Source of the DNA: Pseudomonas delhiensis
GTDB taxonomy: Bacteria > Pseudomonadota > Gammaproteobacteria > Pseudomonadales > Pseudomonadaceae
Assembly (NCBI RefSeq): GCF_900187975.1
Contig: NZ_FZPC01000039.1
Location: 1-54,415, forward strand
Direction of reading: 5' to 3'
Length of the DNA: 54,415 bases
The notes below the pieces were generated by a model. That model searched no databases and was not told the origin of the DNA. It was given only the letters and a program-made list of their open reading frames with translations. The first letter of the stretch is position 1, and each line of letters opens with the position of its first letter. Position numbers and translations under genes: made by a program. Below are positions 19,725 through 28,448 of this stretch, piece by piece.

Positions 19725-21220
19725 ACCATCTGCTGATCGCCCCGATCCTGCTGCCGCTGTTCGCCGGCTGCCTGCTGCTGCTCGTCGGGCACGCCTCGCG
19801 CGCCGCGCGGGGGCTTTCGCTGCTGGCCACCCTGGCGCTGTTGCCGCTGAGCGCGCTGCTGTTGCAACAGGCCGCCGGTGGCCAGGTGCAGTTCTACGCC
19901 CTGGGCAACTGGCAGCCGCCGTTCGGCATCATCCTGGTGCTCGACCGCCTGAGCGCGCTGATGCTGCTGGCCAACGCGCTGCTGGCCAGCTTCGCGCTGC
20001 TGTACGCGCTGCGCGGCGACGACCGCCGCGGCAAGCACTTCCACGCGCTGTTCCAGTTCCAGTTGCTGGGCCTCAACGGCGCCTTCCTCACCGGCGACCT
20101 GTTCAACCTCTTCGTGTTCTTCGAGATCCTGCTGATCGCCTCCTACGCGCTGCTGCTGCACGGCGGCGGGGCAGGGCGGGTGCGCGCCGGGGTGCACTAC
20201 GTGGTGCTCAACCTGGTGGGCTCGGCGTTCTTCCTGATCGCCGTGGGCGTGCTCTACGGCGTGACCGGCACCCTGAACATGGCCGACATGGCTGGCCGCG
20301 TGGCCCAGCTGGGTATGGCCGATGCGCCCCTGGTGCGCGCCGCGGCGCTGCTGTTGCTGGTGGTGTTCGGCCTCAAGGCGGCGCTGCTGCCGCTGTACTT
20401 CTGGCTGCCGCGCGCCTACGCCGAGGCCAGTGCACCGGTGGCGGCGCTGTTCTCGATCATGACCAAGGTGGGCATCTACTCCATCCTGCGGGTGTACACG
20501 CTGATCTTCGGCGACCACGCCGGCGAGCTGGCCAACCTGGCCCAGGCCTGGCTGTGGCCGCTGGCCCTGGCGGGCATCCTGGCCGGCACCTTCGGGGCGC
20601 TGGCGGCCACCCGCCTGCAGGGCCTGCTGGCCTACCTGGTGGTGGTGTCCGCCGGCACCCAGCTGGCGGTGCTGGCGCTGGGCTCGGCGCAGTCCCTGGC
20701 GGCGCTGCTGTTCTACCTGCTGCACAGCACCTGGGTGGTGGGCGGGCTGTTCCTGCTCGCCGACCTGATCGCCCGCCAGCGCGGCGACAAGGCCGGCCTG
20801 CTGGTGCAGGGCCCGGCGCTGCTGCAGCCGCAGCTGCTGGGCGCGTTGTTCTTCGTCGGCGCCATCGCGGTGGCCGGCCTGCCGCCGTTCTCCGGCTTCT
20901 TCGCCAAGCTACTGATCCTGCGTTCGGCCAGCGGCGGCGAGGCCCTGGCGCTGTGGGCCATCGTTCTGAGCAGCGGCCTGCTGGTCACCGTGACCCTCAG
21001 CCGCGCCGGCAGCACGCTGTTCTGGAACACCGGGCGCAGCGTCCTCGGCAGCGCCGAGCGTGATCCGCTGCGCCTGCTGGCTGCGGTGGCGCTGCTGGCC
21101 TCGGCGGTGCTCCTGGTGCTGTTCGCCAAGCCGCTGCAGGCCTACCTGCAGGCCACGGCGGAACAGTTGCTGGACGTCGACCTCTACCGCCGGGCGATCC
21201 TGGCCGGAGGTGGCGCATGA
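19721..21220 (+). CDS. mrpD: Cation/H+ antiporter subunit D
   Basis: A 499-residue NuoN/NuoM-like membrane subunit with about 14 helices. Conserved segments include FLTGDLFNLFVFFEILLIASYALLLHG, GLKAALLPLYFWLPRAYAEASAPVAALFSIMTKVGIYSILRVY and AGLPPFSGFFAKLLILR. The Lys and Glu residues within helices (FFEILL, LKAALL, MTKVGIY) are those used in proton pathways. The start overlaps the mrpC stop by 4 nt (ATGA). Confidence 0.95.
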   Translation: MNHLLIAPILLPLFAGCLLLLVGHASRAARGLSLLATLALLPLSALLLQQAAGGQVQFYALGNWQPPFGIILVLDRLSALMLLANALLASFALLYALRGDDRRGKHFHALFQFQLLGLNGAFLTGDLFNLFVFFEILLIASYALLLHGGGAGRVRAGVHYVVLNLVGSAFFLIAVGVLYGVTGTLNMADMAGRVAQLGMADAPLVRAAALLLLVVFGLKAALLPLYFWLPRAYAEASAPVAALFSIMTKVGIYSILRVYTLIFGDHAGELANLAQAWLWPLALAGILAGTFGALAATRLQGLLAYLVVVSAGTQLAVLALGSAQSLAALLFYLLHSTWVVGGLFLLADLIARQRGDKAGLLVQGPALLQPQLLGALFFVGAIAVAGLPPFSGFFAKLLILRSASGGEALALWAIVLSSGLLVTVTLSRAGSTLFWNTGRSVLGSAERDPLRLLAAVALLASAVLLVLFAKPLQAYLQATAEQLLDVDLYRRAILAGGGA

Positions 21221-21717
21221 TCCGCCGCCTGCTGCCGCATCCGCTGCTCAGCCTGTGCCTGCTGCTGGGCTGGGTGCTGCTGGTCGACGACTTCTCCTTC
21301 GGCCACTGGCTGCTCGGCGCCGTGCTCGGCCTGGCGTTGCCGCTGCTGTGCCGCGACATGCTGCTGGCGCCGCTGCGCATCCAGCGCCCGGGCCTGCTGC
21401 TGCGCTTCATCGGCCTGGTGCTGTACGACATCGTCATGGCCAACCTGCAGGTCGCGCGCCTGGTGCTGGGGCCCACCGGCAAGCTGCAGCCGGGCTTCGT
21501 CGAGGTGCCGCTGGACCTGCGTGAGGACCTGCCCATCGCCATCCTCGCCAGCGTCATCACCCTGACCCCCGGCACGGTCTCCGCCGACCTCAGCGCCGAC
21601 CGCCGCAGCCTGCTGGTGCACGGCCTCGACGTGCCCGACGCGCAGGCCCTGGTGGCGGACATCAAGGCGCGCTACGAGGCGCCGCTGAAGGAGGTGTTCG
21701 AATGCTCGCCTACGTGA
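21217..21717 (+). CDS. mrpE: Cation/H+ antiporter subunit E
   Basis: A 166-residue subunit with two N-terminal membrane helices and a C-terminal cytosolic domain carrying the MrpE signature (FVEVPLDLREDLPIAILASVITLTPGTVSADLSADRRSLLVHGLDVPD). It overlaps mrpD by 4 nt and mrpF by 16 nt. Confidence 0.94.
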   Translation: MIRRLLPHPLLSLCLLLGWVLLVDDFSFGHWLLGAVLGLALPLLCRDMLLAPLRIQRPGLLLRFIGLVLYDIVMANLQVARLVLGPTGKLQPGFVEVPLDLREDLPIAILASVITLTPGTVSADLSADRRSLLVHGLDVPDAQALVADIKARYEAPLKEVFECSPT

Positions 21718-21971
21718 TCCCGCTGTGCCTGGCGCTGATCGCCCTGGCCCTGCTGCTGACGGTGGCGCGCCTGGTGCGCGGGCCGAGCGCGGCCGACCGC
21801 ATCCTGGCGCTGGACACCCTGTCGGTGGAGGCCATCGCGCTGATCCTGCTGTTCGGCATCTGGCGCGGCAGCGGCCTGTACTTCGAGGCGGCGCTGCTGA
21901 TCGCGGTGATGGGCTTCGTCAGCACCGTGGCGCTGTGCAAGTTCCTGCTGCGCGGAGACATCATCGAATGA
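21702..21971 (+). CDS. mrpF: Cation/H+ antiporter subunit F
   Basis: An 89-residue, three-helix protein with the MrpF core RLVRGPSAADRILALDTLSVEAIALILLFGIWRGSGLYFEAALLIAVMGFVSTVALCKFLLRG. The ATG at 21702 lies 16 nt inside mrpE. Confidence 0.94.
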   Translation: MLAYVIPLCLALIALALLLTVARLVRGPSAADRILALDTLSVEAIALILLFGIWRGSGLYFEAALLIAVMGFVSTVALCKFLLRGDIIE

Positions 21972-22294
21972 ACCTGTTCGTGGAAATCCTTGTCAGCGCG
22001 CTGCTGCTGGGCGGCAGCCTGTTCGCCCTGCTCGGCGCCGTGGGCCTGTACCGCCTGCCGGACTTCTACACGCGCCTGCACGCGCCGACCAAGGCCTCGA
22101 CCCTCGGCGTGGGCGGCGTGGCGCTGGGTTCGCTGCTGTATTTCAGCAGCGGCGGCGGCGTGAGCCTGCACGAGGTGCTGATCACCCTGTTCCTGTTCAT
22201 CACCGCGCCGGTCAGCGCCCACCTGCTGGCCAAGGCCGCCATGCAGGCGCGCCTGCCGCGCACGCCGGGTACCCGCGGGGAGCCTTGGGAGTAG
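21968..22294 (+). CDS. mrpG: Cation/H+ antiporter subunit G
   Basis: A 108-residue subunit with three helices and the MrpG signature GAVGLYRLPDFYTRLHAPTKASTLGVGGVALGSLL, then LITLFLFITAPVSAHLLAKAA. It overlaps mrpF by 4 nt and ends the operon. A 257-bp repeat-bearing gap follows. Confidence 0.94.
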   Translation: MNLFVEILVSALLLGGSLFALLGAVGLYRLPDFYTRLHAPTKASTLGVGGVALGSLLYFSSGGGVSLHEVLITLFLFITAPVSAHLLAKAAMQARLPRTPGTRGEPWE

Positions 22295-22551
22295 GACCAC
22301 TCCTTGGGGGGAGCGGATTTATCCGCGATCATCCGTCGCTGTGAACGGGGCAGGTGAATGCGTAGGGCGTTCGCGGTTATCCGCCGCTGGCCCGAGCACC
22401 GAGGCCGAGGGCAACGGCGGATAACGCCGTAGGCGTTATGCGCCCTACGGAGAGCCTTGGCGGGGCCATTACAGTTTTCCTCCGGCGCTGTGCCTGTCGG
22501 CCACCCGTGGCGCGCTTCTATACTGCGGGGATTCATTTCTCGGAGCGTCCC
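22295..22551. repeat. Intergenic REP/GTAGGGCG-type palindromes after mrpG
   Basis: It holds a REP-like half (GGAGCGGATTTATCCGCG, about 22312-22329), a GTAGGGCGTTCGCGGTTATCCGCC unit (about 22362-22385), and a GGATAACGCCGTAGGCGTTATGCGCCCTACG unit (about 22420-22450). The last is nearly identical to 13709-13739 and 54099-54128. The promoter of the next gene must lie in the last 100 bp. Confidence 0.65.
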
Positions 22552-23454
22552 GTGCAGCAGTCCCGGCCCTTCGCCCTGGCATGCCTGGTCCTGGCCATGG
22601 CGCTGTGGGGCAGTTCCTTCATCGCCCTGAAGCTGGCCTTCGCCGAATGGCCGGCGATGTGGGTGATCTTCGCCCGCATGGCCATCGGCAGCCTGATCTT
22701 CCTCGCCGCCTGGCGTTGGCGCGGGCGCATGGAGTACCGGCGCGGCGACTGGAAGTACCTGGTGGGCCTGGCGGTGTGCGAGCCGTGCCTGTACTTCGTC
22801 TGCGAATCCTTCGCCCTGCAGTACACCAGCGCCGCCCAGGCCGGGATGATCACCGCGCTGCTGCCGTTGCTGGTGGCGGTCGGCGCCTTCCTCCTGCTGC
22901 ACGAGCGGGTGGCGCGCAACACCTGGGCCGGCTTCGCCCTGGCGGTGCTCGGCGCGCTCTGGCTGACCCTCGCCGGCGAGCCCGACCAGCACGCGCCGCA
23001 GCCGCTGCTGGGCAACTTCTTCGAGCTGCTGGCGATGGTCTGCGCCACCGGCTACACGCTGCTGCTCAAGCACCTGTCGGCGCGCTACTCGCCCTTCATC
23101 CTGACCGCCATGCAGGCCTTCATCGGCTCGGTGTTCTTCCTGCCGCTGGCGGCCGTCGGCTCGGGCCTGCCGCCGGCGCCCAGCGGCCAGGGGCTGTTCG
23201 CCCTGGTGTACCTGGGCAGCGTGGTCACCGTCGGCGCCTACGGCCTCTACAACTTCGGCGTCAGCCGGCTGCCGGCGAGCCAGGCCACCGGCTTCATCAA
23301 CCTGATCCCGGTGTTCACCCTGGTGTTCGCCTGGCTGCTGCTGGGCGAGCGCCTCAACGGCCAGCAGCTGCTGGCCGCCGCCCTGGTGTTCGCCGGCGTC
23401 GCCCTCAGCCAGTGGCGCAGCGCCACGCCCGCGCCCGCCGGGGTGCTCGACTGA
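22552..23454 (+). CDS. DMT superfamily (EamA) permease
   Basis: A 300-residue, ten-helix inner-membrane permease with two EamA repeats. Signatures are [64 protein letters not shown], and, in the second repeat, [46 protein letters not shown]. The substrate is unknown; exporters of amino acids or metabolites are common in the family. A GTG start at 22552 is chosen: it has CGGAGCG upstream and places the first helix correctly, whereas the upstream ATG at 22438 lies in repeat sequence. The Cds1-like gene follows by 19 bp, suggesting an amino-acid or cysteine-related role. Confidence 0.85.
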   Translation: MQQSRPFALACLVLAMALWGSSFIALKLAFAEWPAMWVIFARMAIGSLIFLAAWRWRGRMEYRRGDWKYLVGLAVCEPCLYFVCESFALQYTSAAQAGMITALLPLLVAVGAFLLLHERVARNTWAGFALAVLGALWLTLAGEPDQHAPQPLLGNFFELLAMVCATGYTLLLKHLSARYSPFILTAMQAFIGSVFFLPLAAVGSGLPPAPSGQGLFALVYLGSVVTVGAYGLYNFGVSRLPASQATGFINLIPVFTLVFAWLLLGERLNGQQLLAAALVFAGVALSQWRSATPAPAGVLD

Positions 23455-23473
23455 CCGAACGAGGAACCGCCCC

Positions 23474-24571
23474 ATGTCCATCGACATCCGTGACTGGACC
23501 CGCGAAGCCATCCGCATCATCGAGGCGGACTTCCAGCGCAGCGCCGACACCCACCTGATCCCCCTGGAGGCGCCGGGCCTGCCCGGCATCGACCTGTACT
23601 TCAAGGACGAGTCCAGCCACCCCACCGGCAGCCTCAAGCACCGCCTGGCGCGCTCGCTGTTCCTCTACGCGCTGTGCAACGGCTGGCTGAAGCCGGGGGC
23701 GCCGGTGATCGAGGCCTCCAGCGGCTCCACGGCGATTTCCGAGGCCTATTTCGCGCGCCTGCTGGGGCTGCCCTTCATCGCGGTGGTGCCGGCCAGCACC
23801 TCGAAGGAGAAGATCGCCCAGATCGCCTTCTACGGCGGCCGCAGCCACCTGGTGGACGACCCCACGCAGATCTACGCCGAATCCGAGCGCCTGGCCCGCG
23901 AGAGCGGCGGCCACTTCATGGACCAGTTCACCTACGCCGAGCGCGCCACCGACTGGCGGGCGAACAACAACATCGCCGAATCGATCTTCCAGCAACTGCG
24001 CCACGAGCGCTTCCCCGAGCCGGCCTGGCTGGTCTCCAGCCCCGGCACCGGCGGCACCCTGGCCACCCTCGGGCGCTTCGCCCGCTACCGCCGGCACCAG
24101 ACCCGCGTGCTCTGCGCCGACGCCGAGCGCTCGGTGTTCTTCGACGCCTACCGCACCGGCGACCGCAGCCTGACCCTGGACTGCGGCTCGCGCATCGAGG
24201 GCATCGGCCGGCCGCGGGTGGAGGCTTCCTTCCTGCCGGCGGTGCTCGATGCCATGGTCAAGGTGCCCGACGCCTGGTCGCTGGCGGCCATGCATTACCT
24301 GGCGCAGCGCCTGGGGCGGCGCGTCGGCGGCTCCAGCGGGACCAACCTGGTGGGCGCGCTGCTGGCGGCGCAGGGCATGATCGCGCGCGGCGAATCCGGC
24401 TCGGTGGTGGCGATCCTCTGCGACGGCGGCGAACGCTATGCCACCAGCTACTACGACCCGTTGTGGCTGATCCAGCAGGGCTTCCAGCTGGAGCCGCTGA
24501 TCGACGCGGTGCGCGCCTGCGTGGAGCAGGGCAGCGCGCTGCCCGAGGCGCTGCCGGCGCTGGGGTTGTGA
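23474..24571 (+). CDS. PLP-dependent cysteine synthase-family enzyme (Cds1-like)
   Basis: A 365-residue fold-type II PLP enzyme. The PLP lysine is K55 in [23 protein letters not shown], the substrate loop is [22 protein letters not shown], and the phosphate loop is [19 protein letters not shown]. The [10 protein letters not shown] block is more like mycobacterial Cds1-type cysteine desulfhydrases than CysK/CysM. It probably acts on L-cysteine, as desulfhydrase or synthase; direction cannot be read from sequence. It sits 19 bp behind a DMT permease, in one likely operon. Confidence 0.82.
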   Translation: MSIDIRDWTREAIRIIEADFQRSADTHLIPLEAPGLPGIDLYFKDESSHPTGSLKHRLARSLFLYALCNGWLKPGAPVIEASSGSTAISEAYFARLLGLPFIAVVPASTSKEKIAQIAFYGGRSHLVDDPTQIYAESERLARESGGHFMDQFTYAERATDWRANNNIAESIFQQLRHERFPEPAWLVSSPGTGGTLATLGRFARYRRHQTRVLCADAERSVFFDAYRTGDRSLTLDCGSRIEGIGRPRVEASFLPAVLDAMVKVPDAWSLAAMHYLAQRLGRRVGGSSGTNLVGALLAAQGMIARGESGSVVAILCDGGERYATSYYDPLWLIQQGFQLEPLIDAVRACVEQGSALPEALPALGL

Positions 24572-24580
24572 CGGGCCGGC

Positions 24581-25249
24581 CTACTCCTGGTAGGCTGCGC
24601 CGGGGTAGGCGCAGCCGCGCATGACCTTGTCGTCCAGGCGCAGCTCGGCGGTGAGGCTGCTCACCGCGCCGCTCATGCCGTTGACGCAGCGCGCCGGGGC
24701 CACCCACAGCTCGAGCTTCTCGCCATTGGCCTCGGTGGAATAGCTGCTGCTGCCGCCGGGTACGCTTTCCACCACGTAGGGCAGCACCTGGTCTGCCTGG
24801 CCGGGGCGCTGCAGCAGCAGGCCCTGGGCGTTGACCATCACGCTCCAGCCCGGCTCGTTGCCGCCGGCCTGGACGATGGTCTGGCGGAAGTTGGGGTCGT
24901 CGCAGCCATGGCCCTCGTTCTGCAGGCGGTACAGCGAGCGCACCTCGAACTTGCCGTCGGTGTTGCTGGCCTGGCCGCCGGAGTAGGCGCCGCGCGCGTC
25001 GATGAACAGCTTGCCGGCGCCATCGGCGAACAGGTCGCGGGACTCGCGGGCCACGGCGCTGTCGGGGCCGTCCACCAGGTTGAACTGGCGCTGCTCGTTG
25101 CACGGCCGCAGCACCAGGCCGCCGTCCTGGCGGGTGACCTCGCCCTGGACCCGCGTCGGCGCATCCTGGCGGGTGGGCTCGGGCTTCCACACCTGGCAGG
25201 CGGCGAACAGGGGCAGCAGGGCATAGAGGAATAGGCGGGCTGGACGCAT
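24581..25249 (-). CDS. COG3650-like lipoprotein
   Basis: A 222-residue lipoprotein with lipobox LLPLFAACQVW (Cys 17). The body has two halves: an N-terminal segment (VQGEVTRQDGGLVLRPCNEQRQFNLVDG) and a C-terminal MliC/COG3650-like part (GWSVMVNAQGLLLQRPGQADQVLPYV... KLELWVAPARCVNGMSGAVSSLTAELRLDDKVMRGCAYPG). This pattern matches predicted envelope lipoproteins of unknown function. The start at 25249 gives the signal peptide; an upstream in-frame ATG is less suitable. It is convergent with the Cds1-like gene. Confidence 0.75.
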   Translation of the reverse strand: MRPARLFLYALLPLFAACQVWKPEPTRQDAPTRVQGEVTRQDGGLVLRPCNEQRQFNLVDGPDSAVARESRDLFADGAGKLFIDARGAYSGGQASNTDGKFEVRSLYRLQNEGHGCDDPNFRQTIVQAGGNEPGWSVMVNAQGLLLQRPGQADQVLPYVVESVPGGSSSYSTEANGEKLELWVAPARCVNGMSGAVSSLTAELRLDDKVMRGCAYPGAAYQE

Positions 25250-25346
25250 GAGGTAGGGCTCCCGGAAAAATGCGCCCACGTTACCGAGCCGGGAGCACCC
25301 GCTCAAGGGCTACAGTGGTAGGGACTGTCGCAAAAGGAGGCATCCG

Positions 25347-25745
25347 ATGATTCGTTACAAGCGGGCCTACGAGGCCCCGGCCGCGGAAGACGGCTACCGG
25401 GTACTGGTGGACCGGCTCTGGCCGCGGGGCATCAGCAAGGAGGAATTGCACCTGGACGAATGGCTCAAGGCGGTGGCGCCGTCCAACGAACTGCGCCAGC
25501 GCTTCCACCACGATCCCAGCCTGTTCGACGAATTCCGCCGCGCCTACCACGCCGAGCTGGCGGCGCACCCGGAGCACTGGTGGAAGCTGCTGGGCATCGC
25601 CGGCAAGGGCGACCTGACGCTGCTCTACGCGGCGAAGGACACCGAGCACAACAACGCGCGGGTGCTGGCGGAGTTCCTCGAGGACGAGATGGAAAGGGTG
25701 GGGGAGGGGAGTTCGCCGGTGTGCTATGCGGGGAAGAAGGAGTGA
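25347..25745 (+). CDS. DUF488 family protein (YeaO-like)
   Basis: A 132-residue cytosolic protein with the DUF488 core YRVLVDRLWPRGISKEELHLDEWLKAVAPSNELRQRFHHDP and LTLLYAAKDTEHNNARVLAEFL. Members are small alpha/beta proteins of unclear function. The last 17 residues (ERVGEGSSPVCYAGKKE) extend past the usual end. Ribosome site AAAGGAGG precedes the ATG. Confidence 0.85.
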   Translation: MIRYKRAYEAPAAEDGYRVLVDRLWPRGISKEELHLDEWLKAVAPSNELRQRFHHDPSLFDEFRRAYHAELAAHPEHWWKLLGIAGKGDLTLLYAAKDTEHNNARVLAEFLEDEMERVGEGSSPVCYAGKKE

Positions 25746-26214
25746 GGGGGGGCGGGCTTCTTGCAGGAGCGAGGGGGACGCCTAGTTCTTGCTCGCGAAT
25801 GGAGTTCTACCGGGTAGCATCGGTGCGCACTCTCAAGAGCGCCCTCTCCCTAACCCTCGGCTGCGCGCCCCGCCCTGAAGGGAGAGGGGACCGTTGGGCA
25901 GGGCTGGATGTTCTGGCGTTAGCCGGCAACACCGCAGGTTTCCAGCTGAAACCATTCCTTTTCTCAGCACGGACAAGCCCCCTCTCCCTGAAGGGAGAGG
26001 GGGCCGTTGGGTAGGGCTGGATGTTCTGGCGTTAGCCGGCAACACCGCAGGTTTCCAGCTGAAACCATTCCTTTTCTCGGCACGGACAAGCCCCCTCTCC
26101 CTTCAGGGAGAGGGTTGGGGAGAGGGGACGGCGTCATCCCGAAACACCGTAGTCACCAGGTAATTCCGTTCGCGAGCAAGCTCGCTCCTACGAAAAGCCA
26201 GCCGCCCCCGTCGC
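25746..26214. other. Intergenic region with a tandem repeat and one REP
   Basis: There is no gene. It contains a 113-bp tandem repeat (25873-26113) built around a CCCTCTCCCT / AGGGAGAGGG hairpin, then a REP palindrome (GTTCGCGAGCAAGCTCGCTCCTACG, about 26167-26191). Confidence 0.75.
25873..26113. repeat. 113-bp tandem repeat, about 2.1 copies
   Basis: Unit 1 starts at 25901 and unit 2 at 26014 (GGGCTGGATGTTCTGGCG...), nearly identical for about 100 bp. The tail of a preceding unit (CCTGAAGGGAGAGGGGACCGTTGGG) is at 25873-25900. Each unit carries a palindrome CCCTCTCCCT...AGGGAGAGGG. Confidence 0.85.
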
Positions 26215-26814
26215 TCACCAAACCTTGTAGACCCGCCCCGTCTCCGCCCCCTCCACACTCCGCGCGAAGCCCAGCGCCGCGTCCGCCGCCGGCACCGGCT
26301 TGAAGCCGCGGAAGAAGGGCCCGTAGCCCTCCATGGACTCCACCAGCACGTTCGGGCTCACCGCGTTGATCCGCTGCCCGCGGGGCAGTTCGATGGCGGC
26401 GCTGCGCACGAAGCCTTCCACCGCCGCGTTGACCATCGTGGCCGAGCTGCCCTGGCGGATCGGCTCCTCGCTGAGGATGCCGGTGGTCAGGGTGAAGGAG
26501 GCGCCGTCGTTGGCGTAGTGGCTGCCGATCAGCACCAGGTTGACCTGGCCCATCAGCTTGTCCCGCAGGCCGACGGCGTACTCGGCTTCGCCCATCTCGG
26601 CGAGTGGGCCGAAGTGCACCTTGCCGGCGGCGCTGACCAGGGCGTCGAAGGGGCCGACCTGCTCGAACAGGGCGCGGATCGAGGCGCTGTCGGTGATGTC
26701 CACGCGCAGGTCGCCGCTGCTGCGGCCGACGCGGACGATCTCATGGCGCTGGCCCAGTTCGCTGGCCACGGCCTGGCCGAGGGTACCGCTGGCGCCGACG
26801 AGGATGATCTTCAT
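26215..26814 (-). CDS. Short-chain dehydrogenase/reductase
   Basis: A 199-residue compact SDR. The cofactor motif is VGASGTLGQAVASEL (G-x-x-G-x-x-G), with R/S after the second strand suggesting NADP. DALVSAAGKVHFGPL replaces the usual NNAG. The catalytic Tyr-x-x-x-Lys is not evident; the equivalent stretch reads GSSATMVNAAVEGFVRSAAIEL. Absence of YxxxK is typical of this short SDR subgroup. Substrate unknown. It is divergent from the adjacent LysR gene, which probably regulates it. Confidence 0.8.
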   Translation of the reverse strand: MKIILVGASGTLGQAVASELGQRHEIVRVGRSSGDLRVDITDSASIRALFEQVGPFDALVSAAGKVHFGPLAEMGEAEYAVGLRDKLMGQVNLVLIGSHYANDGASFTLTTGILSEEPIRQGSSATMVNAAVEGFVRSAAIELPRGQRINAVSPNVLVESMEGYGPFFRGFKPVPAADAALGFARSVEGAETGRVYKVW

Positions 26815-26916
26815 GCTGACTCCGGGAACGGGTGGGTGACGGAGCCAGTCTAGGGACGTATTTTGTTTGGATAACCAGGCCAATCGGCAACCTGCCGTTT
26901 TCATGGGGAAACAATC

Positions 26917-27831
26917 ATGGGCGAGCTGGAAGACCTCTCGGCCTTCGCCGTGCTGCTGGAATGCGGCAGCTTCACCCGCGCCGCCGAGCGCTTGGGGTGC
27001 AGCAAGGGGCAGTTGTCCAAGCGCATCAGCGCCCTGGAGCAGGCCCTGGGCGTGACCCTGCTGCACCGCACCACGAGGCGCCTGGCGCTGACCGCCGCCG
27101 GCCAGGCCCTGCTGCCCGAGGCCCAGGCGCTCAACGCCCAGGCAGCGCGGGCGCGGCAGGCGGTGGCGCGGCTGCAGGAGGAAGCGCGCGGCACGGTGCG
27201 CATGAGCGTGCCGGTGTCCCTGGGCGAGACTTTCTTCGATGCCTGGCTGGTGGAGTTCTCCCGCAGCCACCCGGGCATCCGCCTGGAGCTGGACCTGGCC
27301 AACGAGCGCCGTGACCTGGTGGCCGAGGGCTTCGACCTGGCTATCCGCTCCGGCCTCGCCGGCGACGAGCGCCTGGTGGCGCGCCCGCTGTTCGCCCTGC
27401 AGGAGCTGACCTGCGCCACGCCGGACTATCTCGCCGGCCACGGCGAACCGCGCAGCCCGGCCGAGCTGGCGCGGCACAACTGCCTGCTCAACACCCACTA
27501 CCCGGACCCCGACCAGTGGCTGTACCAGCGCGAGCACGAGCTGTTCCGCGTGGAGGTCGGCGGGGTGCTGGCGAGCAACCACTACACCCTGCTGAAGAAG
27601 GCCGCGCTGGCCGGCGTCGGCGTCGCCCGGCTGCCGTCCTACATGCTCCAGGACGAATTGGCCGACGGCCGCCTGCGCTGGCTGCTGTGCGACTACCAGA
27701 CGCGCAGCACGCCGGTGTTCCTGGTGCATCCGTACCAGGGCGGGTTGCCACGGCGCACGCAGCTGCTGGTGGACTACCTGCTGGCCTGGTTCGAGCGCGC
27801 GCGCCAGCGCCTGCTGCGCTTGCAGGGCTGA
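26917..27831 (+). CDS. LysR-type transcriptional regulator
   Basis: A 304-residue LTTR. The N-terminal winged helix (residues 4-62) reads LEDLSAFAVLLECGSFTRAAERLGCSKGQLSKRISALEQALGVTLLHRTTRRLALTAAG, followed by a substrate-binding domain. It is divergent from the SDR gene with a 102-bp gap (26815-26916), the classic LTTR-target arrangement, so the SDR is its likely target. The inducer is unknown. Confidence 0.9.
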   Translation: MGELEDLSAFAVLLECGSFTRAAERLGCSKGQLSKRISALEQALGVTLLHRTTRRLALTAAGQALLPEAQALNAQAARARQAVARLQEEARGTVRMSVPVSLGETFFDAWLVEFSRSHPGIRLELDLANERRDLVAEGFDLAIRSGLAGDERLVARPLFALQELTCATPDYLAGHGEPRSPAELARHNCLLNTHYPDPDQWLYQREHELFRVEVGGVLASNHYTLLKKAALAGVGVARLPSYMLQDELADGRLRWLLCDYQTRSTPVFLVHPYQGGLPRRTQLLVDYLLAWFERARQRLLRLQG

Positions 27832-27841
27832 AACCGGCGCC

Positions 27842-27900
27842 GTTCAACTTCGTTCAGTTTCGTTCAGCGAAGGTTCAGACGGGGTTCAGGAGAGGTTCAG
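27842..27900 (+). promoter_or_regulatory. Six phased GTTCA(G/A) repeats: probable PhoP boxes
   Basis: GTTCA starts at 27842, 27852, 27862, 27873, 27884 and 27895, spaced 10-11 bp, all on the same strand. The last three form GTTCAG-N5-GTTCAG-N5-GTTCAG. This matches the direct-repeat form of PhoP boxes (enterobacterial GTTTA-N6-GTTTA; in Pseudomonas recalled as GTTCAG-N5-GTTCAG). The last repeat ends 11 bp upstream of a possible -10 (TAGGCT, 27912-27917), the usual PhoP-to-promoter spacing. The downstream genes are SlyB-like and PagP-like, both classic PhoP targets. Confidence 0.7.
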
Positions 27901-27956
27901 GGGGTGGTCGATAGGCTTTGCCCATTCCCTTGGCAACCCTCCGCGAGTCTCCGTCC

Positions 27957-28439
27957 ATGAAAGCTTCGACTCTGAAAAGCCCCCGCTCCCTGCTGCTGGC
28001 CGCCTTCGTCGGCAGTGCCCTGGCGCTTTCCGGCTGTGCCTCCGACCTGTCCGGCAGCAGCTATTCCCGCGCCGACGCCCGCGCGGTGCAGACCGTGCGC
28101 ATGGGCACCGTGGAGTCGCTGCGGGCGGTGCGGATCGAAGGCACCAAGACGCCTATCGGCACCCTGGCCGGCGCCGCCGTCGGCGGCATCGCCGGCAGTG
28201 GCATCGGGGGCGGCCGTGGCGCGGCCATCGCCACCCTCCTCGGCGGGGTGGCCGGCGGCGCCGCCGGCTCGGCCATCGAGGAGGGCGTCACCCGCGCCCA
28301 GGGCGTGGAAATCGTGGTCCGCGAGGACGATGGCATCTCCCGCGCCTACGTGCAGGCCGTGGACCCTGCGCAGGTGTTCCGCGTCGGCGACCGCGTGCGC
28401 GTCATGAGCGTCAACGGCGCCAGCCGCGTCACGCTCTGA
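27957..28439 (+). CDS. SlyB/Pcp-like outer-membrane lipoprotein (copy 2)
   Basis: A 160-residue lipoprotein with lipobox LALSGCASD (Cys 26), glycine-zipper region (GTLAGAAVGGIAGSGIGGGRGAAIATLLGGVAGGAAGSAIEEGVT) and C-terminal GVEIVVREDDGISRAYVQAVDPAQVFRVGDRVRVM. It is a clear paralogue of the protein at 15924. SlyB is a PhoP-regulated outer-membrane stress lipoprotein in enteric bacteria. The ATG at 27957 sets the signal peptide; the upstream ribosome site is poor. It is followed after 9 bp by the PagP-like gene, and the shared promoter carries the GTTCAG repeats. Confidence 0.88.
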   Translation: MKASTLKSPRSLLLAAFVGSALALSGCASDLSGSSYSRADARAVQTVRMGTVESLRAVRIEGTKTPIGTLAGAAVGGIAGSGIGGGRGAAIATLLGGVAGGAAGSAIEEGVTRAQGVEIVVREDDGISRAYVQAVDPAQVFRVGDRVRVMSVNGASRVTL

Positions 28440-28448
28440 GGTGTCGTC

